Of a DNA stretch of 64,000 nucleotides, positions 46,401 through 57,989 are shown piece by piece (position 1 is the first letter of the stretch; every line of letters starts with the position of its first letter). The stretch is from positions 11,664,501 through 11,728,500 of the forward strand of contig OY754470.1 in assembly GCA_963575645.1 (NCBI GenBank), given 5' to 3'. A model generated the notes under the pieces. That model was not told where the DNA came from. It did not search any database and worked only from the letters and a program-made list of their open reading frames with translations. The position numbers were made by a program, and so were the translations under genes. This DNA comes from Xanthostigma xanthostigma. Lineage: Eukaryota > Arthropoda > Insecta > Raphidioptera > Raphidiidae.

Positions 46401-47260
46401 CAATCTGTAAAGTAATTTGTCAGCAGCTAAATCGCTTACTTTTTGCAGCTGATTGTAGTGTAATCAGACCGAGATTCAGTTGCTTTGAAAATTGCATACG
46501 ATTCAAATTTTTGATCAGTCACCTAATGTCATAAACTCAATTTTACTTACAATATTATATTGTATTGTATTATATTATATTGTAATCTGTAAGTTAAATA
46601 AAGTCATGATGGTCAATAATGAACCGCTCTTATTTTTGCTAAATCTTTAGTGTTAAAGAAATAATTAGGGTGAAACCAGCACAAGTTTGAAACCATCAGA
46701 TGATCGTAAACGGACGTATGGCGTAGTAATATTTGCAGACTATAGCATTTCTGTCTTTTTCGAATACTGTGCTCTAAAATACTATAACTGTCTTCCTATA
46801 CCGACATGAAGACATTACCATTTCCCAAATTTAAAAAAGAGCTGTCACTGTTAATTAAAACTTTTTTTAAATTGTAATTAATTGACGAGTCCTGCGTCTA
46901 GCTGTTTTGGATAAGAAATTTATTCTATTCTATAACTGTGCGGGTATTATATTAAAAAACTTGTGTCTGTAAATTAATTTTCTTTTGGGTTTTTTTTACT
47001 AATGTGCGAATAGTTTTTTTTTAAATGAACAGAACTGTGATTTTAAAATCGCTTTTTTCTCAAATAATTCAAGCCAAAGGTTTTTTATAGGCATTGAATG
47101 AAAGTATGTAATTTTGTAAAAATTTCAATAGTTATCATTTTGCTCGATATTTCCAATAGAATTTTACCTGTCTCCCTTTTTAAAGTTAAGTGCAGTAAAT
47201 GTGCAATTTTTTAAGACTTATTTTTGAAATATATATTAGATATCGTGCCCATCGAGATAA
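46401..47260. other. Intergenic DNA, nothing recognised
   Basis: No gene or shared repeat recognised. A TATTGTATTGTATTATATTA run lies near 46555. Confidence 0.4.
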
Positions 47261-47261
47261 T

Positions 47262-47595
47262 TAATAAGAAAAATCGCAGGATTGTGGACAAAAAGTTATT
47301 TATTTAGTGTACGATGTTTCGTCTATAAGTTTATGTATACATTTTTTTTTATTTATTTATTTTTATTGTTTAAAATGTATACATAAACTTGTTGCCATGT
47401 TTTTGTCTTATATTGTATCTACCTTAACTTTTGTTAATTGCTATGGTTAGTAATTAATGTTTATTTTCATAATTATTCTTCTAAATTTTCACATTATTAT
47501 TTTGTACTTGAAAAAGTCTAAATCTATAGACGAAACGTCGTACACTAAATAAATAACTTTTTGTCCACAACCCTGCGATTTTTATTATTTATTAT
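47262..47595. repeat. Palindromic repeat with hammerhead-like core (f)
   Basis: Left arm 47262-47335 (AAAAATCGCAGGATTGTGGA, AACTTTTTGT mirror) pairs with right arm 47507-47590. The middle (47340-47500) is unique. One arm plus part of the middle is also found at 11925-12068. Confidence 0.8.
47500..47552 (+). ncRNA. Hammerhead-ribozyme-like core (f)
   Basis: Plus strand: stem I TTGTAC, TTGAAAAA, stem II GTCTA-AATCTA-TAGAC, GAAACGTC, stem I partner GTACA, then AAATAAAT. The 5-bp stem I is the longest in the set. The CTGANGA box is altered at two core positions. The left arm (47308-47332, minus) contains a second, partial version. Confidence 0.45.
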
Positions 47596-47689
47596 TTTTG
47601 AAATGTTTCACTACACTCTTCTAGTGAAAAATCTAATGTTTAAAGGGGAAAACGTTTTTCCAGAATTAGTGTCTGTCTATTTGTACTTG

Positions 47690-47876
47690 CATATCAATGG
47701 ATAGTTTTATATAACCCAAGTACAATAGTTTTTGTCCGCGTATACGCTCAAATTAAATCACAGATTCACAGACAAAGCGAGTACATATAGGCGCTTTAGC
47801 TTACGCTATTCGCGCCTAAAAAGTGTTTATGTCAAATGATTAACGCGAGCGAAGCCGCGGGCAAAAGCTAGTATAC
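47690..47876 (+). mobile_element. Helitron-like 3' part
   Basis: Ends GCGAGCGAAGCCGCGGGCAA then AAGCTAGTATAC, the commonest lepidopteran Helitron terminus with hairpin plus CTAGT. The 5' boundary is not clear. Confidence 0.6.
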
Positions 47877-47879
47877 TAA

Positions 47880-49064
47880 TAAATTCAGTCAAAGAATTCA
47901 CAGACACGTTTTGGCTGTGTAATTGCGATGAGAACTGATTCTTAAAATACGACTCATTTGAAATGAATCGAATCTATCACTGATTCTGAAACAGTTCAGT
48001 GCAGTATGAGAACAAAAGCATGCTGTAAAATGGTGTAATTTTCTATGTAGGGGGTTGAAGCTTTAAATGTAAAAGTTACCGACATCGCATCAAAAAAATG
48101 TCATCTCAATAAAGTATTTCTTACACACGTGTCAAAAACACCAGAAGTGGCTTTACAATGTAACAATGTTAAAAAAATACAGCAAAGTATGTAGGTATCC
48201 TGTAGCTCATTGACTCTAATAGAGGAAAATGTTCTTTACTAAAGTTAGCTAATATATAACTCGAGATTATTTTTAATTGCACTGGTAGTATCTTTATCCA
48301 TGGTCTAAATTTCTTATATTTCACGTAAAACCTTATATTGTGGTATAGGTTTAGATTCTCAATAAAAAAAAACCCAGTTTGGTTTAATTAAACAACTTAC
48401 CTGCAAAATTAACCGTTTTCGAAATAACTTTTTTTTTTCAAAAAATTCGCATTTCGATTTTTGTTATAAAATCGATATCTAACAGAGAAACCACGTTTGA
48501 GTCGAGATATGAGAAATTTTGTACGACAGACTGGAAATCTACAGTTTACATTCAAGAAAATGTTTTGAAAAATCGTATTAAAGCTAGAAGTAAAAAAATT
48601 AGATCGGAGACTCGAACGATAAATAAGAAACAAAACCTGGAATTATGTTAAAAGTCGAAACAATTTATTATGTGAATATTTTTTTGAAAACACCGTATAA
48701 TAATATAGTTTTGAAATAACATATACGTATGTAAAGTCAGTTGAGTCGTGGTCACACTCGGTAGAAGTGAAACTTTTTTTATAATATTATTATTGTAAAT
48801 ACATAGTGTGTCTATTATTTTTTTTTTGTGTTTTTCTATTAGAATTATCAAAAAATAAAGCAATACAAGAATATTTTGTTTTTATATAAACAGTAAATTA
48901 AAAAAAACCTAATAAGTATTATTATTTGTAATTTTATTTTTGATTTTATGATATGTTATACAAGATATTGACTTCGTAAAAAAATACAGTTCGGGATTTG
49001 AGCCTGGGTTTGACATTTCCAACAACAAATAGATGCACAATTTTTAATTAACTATAAGTTTTTT
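47880..49064. other. Intergenic DNA, nothing recognised
   Basis: No gene. Open frames on the minus strand at 48409-48863 are Lys/Phe/Ile/Asn-rich without motif. Confidence 0.4.
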
Positions 49065-49068
49065 TATT

Positions 49069-49710
49069 GACGTGATAACGTCTTATAAATTGATGAATAA
49101 CCAATCTTATAAATTGATAAAACACCGGCTGCATGCACGAAAAAGTGTAACGTTCCTAAATCCTAACGTTCGTAACGTTCCGCCTGACCCTGTGCGTGCT
49201 TTTTGCTAATTTCTCGCTCAATTTAAATTAGATCGGTTTGAAACCAGTCTTAAACGAAAGAGGAGAACATTTTACATAGATTTCGTATAACAGAATTTGC
49301 CTAAACAGTTTTTTTATACAAATTTATATAGAAAAATAGCTGTATAAATGCAATGTTGTCTAATGCATGGCGCGATGCGGTCGGTCGTCTTTGTTTGCCG
49401 TACATGGAAATTAGAAGATAACGTATGTCTTGTCTTAACATGAAAACGACTGCATTTCTAATGTTTAATTCAATTTTTTGACATTAGTATTTTGTGAAAT
49501 GCAACGCCTTCTAAGTTAAGTATTGGAATAACTAATTATTATTAGAACATAATACTTTGACAGTTGCAAACGTCACTTTTGACATTTCTTATCATTCCGA
49601 CACCATGATAAGCGGATTGAAACCAAATTTTGGGAGGTTTTGGTTATGTATTACCGAATACGTTATCACGTAAAACTATCGTCCGTAAACCGACTTTACA
49701 GACAACCAAT
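49069..49710 (+). repeat. Family B repeat, copy 3 (long form)
   Basis: Nearly identical to copy 2 from GACGTGATAACGTCTTATAA to CTTTACAGACAACCAA. Its borders share TTTTTTATTGAC (left, about 49060-49071, and right, about 49710-49722), a candidate target-site duplication, although GAC also belongs to the element start. Confidence 0.8.
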
Positions 49711-49719
49711 TTTTTATTG

Positions 49720-50520
49720 ACAGTTTTTAAAATGAAAAATACGGAAAAAGACTCGTTTATTCTTCATTAACCTATTTCAATAATCAGTGACAATGGTACA
49801 ATACCCAATTGAAGGGAGTGAAGGGAGCGTGCGTTTACTATATTATAATTTCGAAAATAGGGAACTTCTTTAAGTACGGTTCTGTGCACACAGGACGCAC
49901 AGAGATTCTACATAATACAGTATGCTTCGCAAGCTGTCAACGTCACAAGGCAACATGGGTGGTAAAAAGGAACCCGACTGACAGGCCAACCAGAACGGCG
50001 GCGGTGGCATTAACGCTCTGTCATGCCAATGCAGGTTACCAAAAGCCTCAATTTATGTATTTGATTTACTGAATCGCGTTCTTTTCTACTTCATGAACGA
50101 GAATTACTTTCATGAAATATATTATAAACTATCAATCAACTTATAGATAGCAATAAAATAGTAAATAATGTAATTTTGCTTCCTTGTGAGATTTTGGGCA
50201 TGGACATCTAACCCGGAAAACATTTCAGAATTTTTGTATGTCACGCTGCTTGTACCGCCTCCACCCAAGAACGACTGAACCGATTTTGTTTTCCAAGAAA
50301 ATTTTATCAGTTCAATCGACTCAACCCGGTGCGGAAATTTGGAGAAAATGTTCATGACTTATTTTGTGTCAGAATCCAGGACCTAGTTTAACCAAGTGAC
50401 AGCATTTACAATGTAAACATTAAGTCGAGGAACATTACTTGAATGTTAAAATCGTAAAAATAAATAAATAAAATTTATAGATTCGTTGATATCATTAATT
50501 ATCAAGGATGTATTGATATA
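49720..50520. other. Intergenic DNA; GC-richer patch 49805-50060
   Basis: The patch 49805-50060 is open for 87 codons and is less AT-rich, but shows no domain. It may be a repeat remnant. No gene is called. Confidence 0.3.
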
Positions 50521-50978
50521 CAGTGTAAACTCTTTATAACGAAACTCAAGGGACCGAACATTTTTTATCGTTATAGAGAGTTACCGTTATATGGAGTGAA
50601 GAAAGAAAAACAACCAAATTAACAATAATCTTCAATGTACTGTATAATCTTTTTATAACCAATTTTAAGGGACCGAACATTTTTTTCGTTATAAAGAATT
50701 TTCGTCATATGGAGGGAAGAAAGAAAAATAACCAATTTTCACAAAATTAATTTATTCCAAACACATATATACAAACACATATACCTATAGTTTGGCGTCA
50801 TCAAGTGCTTGTTGAATAGATGGTGATGGTTCAGAATGGTCCTCTTTATGTCTGTAAACATTTGCTGACGCCTAAATATGAACATATTTCTTCGTAATAG
50901 AGAATGTCTGTTGCGTTATAAAGAGATTAATGTAGAGTTTTTCGTTATAACGAAGGACGTTATAAAGAGTTTGCACTG
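50521..50978 (-). mobile_element. pogo/Tigger-type MITE with TA duplication
   Basis: TIRs CAGTGTAAACTCTTTATAACGAA (left) and TTCGTTATAACG...CTCTTTATAACG-type mirror ending GAGTTTGCACTG (right), flanked by TA on both sides. The terminal phrase is typical of Tc1/mariner elements of the pogo/Tigger branch. A second pair of TTTTTATAACC/GGGACCGAACATTTTT motifs is subterminal. On the minus strand (about 50860-50790) a short remnant reads ANVYRHKEDHSEPSPSIQQA then LDDAKL and a stop, probably the last codons of the lost transposase. Confidence 0.8.
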
Positions 50979-51299
50979 TAGTTAATTGTGTTTCATTTGG
51001 TTTGTTTACGCAAAAATGTTCTGTAGTATAAAGAAAACCGCGTCAAAATCTATCCACCCAATGGAATTTATCCATACAACCCAAAAATAATACACACTTC
51101 TTTGTGTGAGTTGGGGATTAATACAGGCCAAAATTATAAAATTTATAAAAAACTTTCCATTACATAAGAAAATCTCACAAATTGTAATGTAATCGATAAT
51201 ATTTACTTTCTTCCGCCCTAGTAATATTTTTCTAGGTCTACGTCTCTGGTATTTATATTCAATTGCAATAGACAAGTTCATTAAAATCGACTTGTGTGG

Positions 51300-51736
51300 A
51301 TGTAAGTCACAGAAGCGATTCAGTGTAGAAGAATCGAATCGAACACCATTTCATGGTGGTGTCAGACGATTCATTGCTGCATCTGCCGGTTAGTGATTGT
51401 GGAGTGTAGTAAAACCTTTGAAAAAAGAAAATGACGACACTGTTATATGCTGTCTCACTTTTCTTGTGTCACACTGGAATGGTGGGGGTAAATCACCATA
51501 CACACAGTACGTATGTCAGCACGCATGCGCGCTGTTTATAATGGTCTAGAGGGGAGACTGACTCGCTCTGTGAAACAAGCCAACATACTGTTGTAGAGCG
51601 TGGATCTGTGTAGTGTTGCATCGTTTTGTTACGTTCGATCTGTGTCTATAGTGATTTTGTGAATTGAAATAAACTGAATTTGATTTTGAAATTAAATCTG
51701 TTAAATTGTGAACTATTTTTAATATATTAATAAAAA
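51300..51736 (+). promoter_or_regulatory. noc: noc upstream region and 5' UTR
   Basis: The 430 bp before the ATG are less AT-rich than the surrounding DNA. TTTATAA at 51535-51541 is a possible TATA box, about 30 bp upstream of GACTGACTCGC (51556-51566), but no strong initiator is present and the start site is not fixed by sequence. The leader just before the ATG (51660-51736) is AT-rich and has no upstream ATG in the last 60 bp. Where transcription starts is inference. Confidence 0.4.
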
Positions 51737-53349
51737 ATGGTGGTCTTAGAAGGTGGTGGAATTATGAGTTCAAGTGGAAATCAGTATCTTCAGCCCGATT
51801 ATTTATCACCTTTACCTACCACGGTTCGTAAATTTTTATTTTCTTCTGAAATTTTATACAATTAGATTATTTATTTGCGTTGCTTTGTTTTTATGAAATT
51901 ATTAATCTTTTTATTTTTTTTTTGTTACAGTTGGATGCTAAAAAGAGCCCATTAGCATTATTGGCTCAAACTTGCAGTCAAATCGGAGCGGATTCTCCGA
52001 GTTCCAAACCTTTGATTTCGACATTGGATAAACCGAAGAAATCATCTTCAAATAGTGAAAGTGTTACTCGCACATCACCTTCGTCCGTCGCTTCACACAA
52101 ACCGTCGGAAAAGATTCAACCGCGGGCCAGTCCAGTAGAATCAAAACCGCTCGGGTTTAAACCGTACGAAAATAATGTTGTGACCAAAAAACCATCTGTG
52201 AATAATAATAATAATATTAGTAGTGATGATAATAATACATCGCGTCCTCCGTCAAAAGCAAATAGTGCCCATAATTCTGAAAGTGGTGATGATTATAATA
52301 AAAAATCTGGTATGCGTACACCTGGTAGAAAAAGTGTATCCCCGTCCGCAACAATAACTAACGGCACACCGGTTCCCGGTGACGTGGAAAAATCATCGCC
52401 ACATTCGATCAGCGACCGTAAATCAGCATCGCCAGCAAACTCGGCGCGGGGTGCAAGTCCAATAATACGTTCCGGACTCGAAATCCTACAGGGTCATCCA
52501 AAAGACATGCCTCTGGGAACGTATAAACCGGGATCTTTGCCATTGTCGGCAGGTCTAGGCGGTCCATTGAGTGCATTGTGCTGTCCTCCAGGCTTGGAGC
52601 ACACGGCCGCAAATCCTGCTTTTAGACCACCGTTCGCTGGAGGTCCGTTCTCGCACCATCACGCCGCCATGCTGGCCGCTTCTGGCTATCCGTCTACAAC
52701 GCCGGGGCCATATGTGAGTTATGCCCGAGTCAAGACGCCGTCCGGCGGCGAAGCCTTAGTGCCAGTCTGTAAAGATCCGTACTGCACGGGGTGTCAGCTC
52801 AGCATGCATAATCAACAGCTATTAATGAACGCCGCCGCGGCAGCCACAGGCCCTTGTCCCAGTGGATGTACGCAATGCGATCACCAAAAGTACAACCTGG
52901 CCATGGCTATGTCGCTAGTGCCGCCCGGTCCGGTACCGCCGGCATCTCTATCGTATTCTCATCAGCTGGGCCGACCATACGTTTGCAATTGGATTGCGGG
53001 CGAAACGTATTGCGGTAAGCGTTTTGGCACATCTGAAGAATTATTACAACATTTAAGAACTCACACCAGCTTAGCAACCAGTTCAGAGTCGGCCGTCGCC
53101 ACTTCGACCGCGTCGTCGCTGTTAAATCCACATTCGTTGTTTTCATCGGCGATGCTTCACAGAGCTGGATATCCAAATCCGCCGCTTAGTCCACTGTCGG
53201 CAGCAAGATATCATCCGTACTCCAAACCTGGCCTGCCGTCGTCTTTAGGCGCGTCACCGTACAGCGCTTTTAATCCGACATCATTAGGCCCTTATTATTC
53301 ACCTTATGCATTATATGGACAAAGATTGGGTGCCGCTGTACATCCTTAA
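51737..53349 (+). CDS. noc: No ocelli (Noc), NET-family C2H2 zinc-finger repressor
   Basis: Two coding exons: 51737-51823 (29 codons, MVVLEGGGIMSSSGN...SPLPTT) and 51931-53349 (472 codons plus TAA), giving 501 residues. Family features in order: Sp motif SPLALLAQTCSQIG (35-48), FKPY (105-108, Groucho-type corepressor motif), Asn-rich and Ser-rich linker, RGASPIIRSGLEIL and LSALCCPPGLEH blocks, buttonhead-box-like CKDPYCTGC (309-317), CPSGCTQC (338-345), one C2H2 finger with Cys381, Cys390, His403 and His407 (C-x8-C-x12-H-x3-H), and a C-terminal Tyr/Pro-rich YYSPYALYGQRLGAA. Drosophila Noc and its paralogue Elbow act in the nucleus as repressors in eye, tracheal and leg development. Here the N-terminus and the RGASPI/ALCCPPG blocks favour noc over elB. 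An intronic ATG at 51880 is in frame with exon 2 but lies in the intron. Sure of family; noc versus elB is likely but not certain. Confidence 0.95.
51824..51930 (+). other. noc: noc intron 1 (107 bp, phase 0)
   Basis: Donor GTTCGT after ACG (Thr29) and acceptor TTTTTTGTTACAG before TTG GAT GCT. The donor is non-consensus at +3. A better-looking GTAAAT four bases downstream would shift the frame and meet TAA within four codons, so the weaker donor must be used. The position between ...PLPTT and LDAKKSPLALL keeps the conserved N-terminus intact. Confidence 0.88.
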
Positions 53350-53835
53350 GATTGCGACTGACATTTTTTTTTTTTGTAAATTCAGACTGAAAATCGACAA
53401 AGTAAAGCAGTTATATATATATATTTTTTATTTATTTTGTTATATATTATCGATGTTCGTTTACACGATCGGTGTATAGTATGATTTTATATTAGTCTGT
53501 ACCATAGTTTTGAACAGTTTAGAGTTTGGACAGACTAATATCAATATTTACTATATTATGTGAACTAGATAGTGAAGATTTCGTTTCGTTATCGCTCGTG
53601 TAAGCAATCACTTAATGTGTTATCGACAAAACCCGCTCTTCTTTGTGGTTGAAAATTGTTTGGATACAAAGAATATTTATTAATGTCCATATTGCCGTAC
53701 TGTGATAATCTTGTACATATTATAATATTAATTATTTTGAAAAATATGATGAAACTTTTTTGTTGTTATTAAGTGCAATCTTGAATTATTGGATTAATTA
53801 TTACGAAGGCAATAAAAAAGTTTAACTATGTCCAA
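53350..53835 (+). promoter_or_regulatory. noc: noc 3' UTR with polyadenylation signal
   Basis: After the stop at 53347-53349 comes a T-run, a TATATATATA tract (53412-53425) and AT-rich sequence. AATAAA at 53811-53816 is the first convincing poly(A) signal. A second lies near 53953. This predicts a 3' UTR of about 0.48 kb. Confidence 0.6.
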
Positions 53836-56639
53836 TTAAAAACATTGTCTTTTACCTTCTTTTGCTCGAATTATAAATTAAGGAGTAAAAATACTGGAAA
53901 TTATGTTGTATATATTTATTATTGTGATGATGTTGAGTTTCAATATTGCTTTAATAAAAAAACGTTTGTAGAATTTATATTTGTGTATTTTTTATTCATT
54001 TTTCAGGTACATGTTCAGCTAAGAATAAATCAATTTGCAGATACATTCAATGAATCGCAGACTGTGACCTAAAAGTCAATATTTATTTATAAACTACAAT
54101 CACTTTCAATATTTATTTGAATATTTTCAATTAATAAAGATTACGTAAAAAAATATAACAAACATATGTTGTGAAAAAAAACTACGCATAACTATTGATG
54201 ACTTGTTTTACATAGATACAAAAGTATTTTTATAAAGAAGTAAGTATAATTCATTTTTTTACAAAAATCAAGAATTACGTATTTAAAATTTATTTTTCGT
54301 GATAAAACATCTTTCTAAAAACTTAATGTAACGATAATGAGGGATTTCCATTCTCAACGACTCAAAGAAACACTATTTTGATTTTCAAAAATATAATAAT
54401 CAAAAATTATTGTTTGACGGAACAGTTTTAGCTTGTCCCGCTACTGAATAATTTTATTTATTCATGAAATAAAAACTTCCAATTTTGTAAATATCATTTA
54501 GGTACTTAATTATTACAACCTACTGTTTGAAAATTTATTTACGAGTATATAACATTTGGATTTTGTATTTTTCTACAGTTTACACTAAACTGGAATTTTT
54601 TATTATGGAGAAAAGTGACACTATAATATATAGAAGTGAATAGATTAAAATCTTGAAAGATCATTAATAATAATAAAGCTGAACTTTCCTAAAAGGTACG
54701 CAGAATAACTATAAAAGTTTTATGAGGAAATTATAGGACTATAAATTTTAATCGAATTTTTCGAATAAGAATTCAGAGACAAAGTAGTCAGTTGGAAAAC
54801 TCACCAAGGAAAGTGCCGGATTCAGCTACTGTGCAGAGGTCTCTCTAATAAAGTGAAAAGTAAAATATATCTTTACTATAGTTTTTATCCGAGTAGGGTA
54901 GTTGTATAAAACGTTTGTTATACTTTAATCTTAGGAAACAAATTTCTTCAAAATTGGTTCTATCGTTCGGTACGGATAGGCAAAAAAATGAGACAGCGCT
55001 CTTTGTTCCTGTAAGTAAAGAAAAGCAAATGTCCCGTTACTGTTTTATATAAATAATAAATTATATGAATAACTTCTTCAATTGCGGGATTTTACTCGTT
55101 AAATCGAGTTGATACATTATTCCCTTTCTTCGATCACTCGCTCTCCTTCTTGGAATGTATTCTATTTGCAGTCGGGTGAAACCGGGTCTATAGATCTAAA
55201 CCTTCCTCAACACATAAGCTACCGACTGGTAAACACCGTATTCAAGTCTGTTGACTCTATCGAATCCAATTTGATTTTCACTCGAGTTAAGTTCAGCCGA
55301 GCAGTTAGAGTCCATGTGCTAAGGTCATATTAGCAATATGAATTTAAATAATAATTTATTAATATTTTTATTGTACAACTTTTAACATCAAATCGTCTGC
55401 CTTTGATTTTTACTACCATTCATTAAAAATAAAATAACTAGCCCGAGAATACCCTGCGTATATTAGGTTTACTTCGCTTCAAAATTTCCATTTTATATGA
55501 ACATTAAAAATTTTTTTATATTAAAAAAAATGTTGAATGCTGTAGAGAGCGAAAATAATACACTTTTAAGAATCAGTTTTATTTTTTAATTCAGAATACA
55601 TTTTATTTGGTAGTTTTTAAGTTCAATTTTTTCATTTCTTTTTCTTTTTGATCTCTACCAATCGATATTGTCTTTCTTCGGAAAATTGCTTTTGCCAGAT
55701 TGTTTTTCATTTTTCTGTACAATTTTCTTCTTTTCTTCGATTTCTTTTGTCTCCGTGCTTTTGCCCGATTTGCTTCCAAAAACAGCAAGTCGCTCGACAG
55801 TACCAGTGCGAAAAATTTTGTTTTTAAATGTCCTCTTTTTTGGCTGCTGGCGCGTATTTTTCGTTGTCATTACTCAAGGACTTCACATGACGTGACGCGA
55901 CGCAATTAAATATTGCTTAAAAGAATTTACCTATTTTCAAATGTTATAAGTCTCACAAGAGAAACAGAAGAGGTTTATGATTTCCGTTTAGTTCAATTTT
56001 CTTTTCCTGAACAGTCTCGTAGGCTCTGACTTATTAGAGGTCTACTGTACTATTCGAATGCTCTTAACCCTCTTTGAACCGAGGTGTGTCTAAACTCTAA
56101 ATCTATTTTGAATAGAATAAAGTTACCCTAATTACTGCCTGTTAAATTGTATGGTAGCCGAAAAACCAGAATTAAAAGCATGAACAGTGAACAATAAAAG
56201 TGAAGTGAATATAAGAATAGTTGTCACATTTTGTGTTTAGTTATTTAGATACCCACGTAGATATAAATACATATTATAATAGAGCTAGAGATACATAAAT
56301 ACATATTATAATAGAAAGAGAGATACGTTGTCAAGATAATGTCGTTACAAATGACAGCTTGTGGTATTTTTATTTCACAAAACCAACTCGTTATAATCTA
56401 TTTTGTTTCCTGCTGAACGCATATTGAAATGTCATATCTCATTTGTGATGTATATAGGTCAGTTCAGTATAGCATGGTGAGGTGCTCTATTGATATGCAA
56501 TAAATCCTTGATACCAGACGTAACACGGGTTGTTTCGTGATGATTTTATTGCACTACCCCCTATAAAATTGTTGCTTTACATGTATGTATACAGGTATGT
56601 AAAGTTACCCATTACGCACTAGTGCGCTAAAGTAAAACA
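53836..56639. other. Downstream intergenic DNA; one repeat scrap
   Basis: No gene. 55165-55330 (GTCGGGTGAAACCGGGTCTA ... AAACCTTCCTCAACACATAA) looks like interior Helitron-like repeat, with weak similarity to 20140-20170 (AAACCTTCCCCAAGAGATAA). The Lys-rich/Phe-rich frames around 55600-55900 on opposite strands mirror each other's base bias and have no domain. Confidence 0.4.
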
Positions 56640-57985
56640 TAGTTGGCAAAACCAAAAATGCACATCCTGCAAGTTTTCCTTTGTACACATTATAATGAAA
56701 AAATAGATTAAAAAAAAACAAATAAAAATTTAAAAAAAATAAGAGAAATATATTATATATAATATATAAATATCAAGTGGAATAAAGTAGAATATTAAAA
56801 AAAATTGGTTGTCTGTAAAGTCGGTTTACGGACGATAGTTTTACGTGATAACGTATTCCGTAATACATAAGCTAAATTCTACATATAATAATTATAATAA
56901 TTCGAATCTATGATATTGCATCTTTCGCTTCAAATTTAGGTTAATTTTATTTATTAAATTACTCACCACCTATAAAAATAATTTTTTTTATTAACTTTCT
57001 TTCTTTCGTATTTATTTAAGTCTCAAAAATTAACTGTCATACTATTTATAAAACAATTGTTTCACTGTTTATATAAAATTCCAAAACCTACTTACAATAT
57101 TTAAGTATTTTCATACGTCACAAAATTGATTTTTATAATGATAAAATTTGTAAGAAAACGATTTTTTCGAGAGATGAGACCTAGCTAAAACGATTTTTTG
57201 CCCCCCAAAATCCCTTTTCAGTAAATTTCATCCAAATCGTTAGGGCCGTTTTCGAGAAAAGCACGCACAGGGTCAGGCGGAACGTTACGAACGTTACGTT
57301 AGGAACGTTACACTTTTTCGTGCATGCAGCCGGTGTTTTATCAGTTTATAAGATTGGTGATTCATCAATTTATAAGACGTTATCACGTCAAAAAAAATTA
57401 ATTATGTCGTCGGGAATCGAACCCGGCTCCTTGCCATTACTGGACTTACGCCTTAACCGCTTGACTATAGCGCTCATGGACTGCGCCGCTGTTATCGTGG
57501 TATAGAAGTATAAAACTTATTCTACGGTAATATACAAAAGTTATAATAATAATTCTATTGTTTTTTAACTATTAGCTCTCAAAAATAATAAAAAATAACT
57601 CTAATTATAAAAATTAAACTATACTGAAAACATTTTAGTTAATTTAAATAGCGTTCTGGTCTGATAGTAAACAAAATGAATAAAATATAACCCAAGGCGA
57701 TCCGATCAAAATTGCGATCTGTAGAACTCGGACGTACATACGTACAGACCAACCGACAACTGTTGTTCGTGATTTTCAATTACAATTTTAGTATCTAGTA
57801 TTTGTGAACTCAAATGCAATTAAAAATGGTTCTGTTTTATAGATCAGAATCTCCTCTTTTCAAAAAGCTTTAATTTGAATACATTTCGTGTGAAATTAAC
57901 TTAGATATAACTTCTAATATGAAAATCAGCTTTGACGCGCAAAGCGATAATAATAAAGCACATACCGCTAGGTTAGCGGTATTTG
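56640..57985 (-). repeat. Family A repeat, copy 2, interrupted by family B
   Basis: Reverse orientation of 1503-2325: GTTGGCAAAACCAAAAATGC at its left end, the tRNA-like block at 57405-57490 (GGAATCGAACCCGGC on the plus strand), CAACCGACAACTGTTG and ACATACCGCTAGG at its right. It is split in its T-rich run by the family B copy at 56797-57393. Confidence 0.7.
56797..57393 (-). repeat. Family B repeat, copy 4, nested in family A
   Basis: Minus-strand element from GACGTGATAACGTCTTATAA (57393) to TTTACAGACAACCAATTTTT (56797). It includes GTAACGTTCCGCCTGACCCT and a middle that differs from copies 2 and 3 (56900-57240 is unique), so internal segments are exchanged between copies. Confidence 0.75.
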
Positions 57986-57989
57986 CAAT

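Noticed and set aside
51880-51930. ATG at 51880 as the start of the zinc-finger protein
   Set aside because: The 17 extra residues are the translated intron. The conserved N-terminus MVVLEGGG...SPLPTT is encoded by 51737-51823 and joins at a proper AG acceptor.
52409-53176. Minus-strand frames inside noc
   Set aside because: Shadow frames of the noc coding sequence with no domain of their own.
55603-55909. Opposed Lys-rich and Phe-rich frames
   Set aside because: Complementary products of a TTT/CTT-rich stretch; no motif, no start context, no splice partner.
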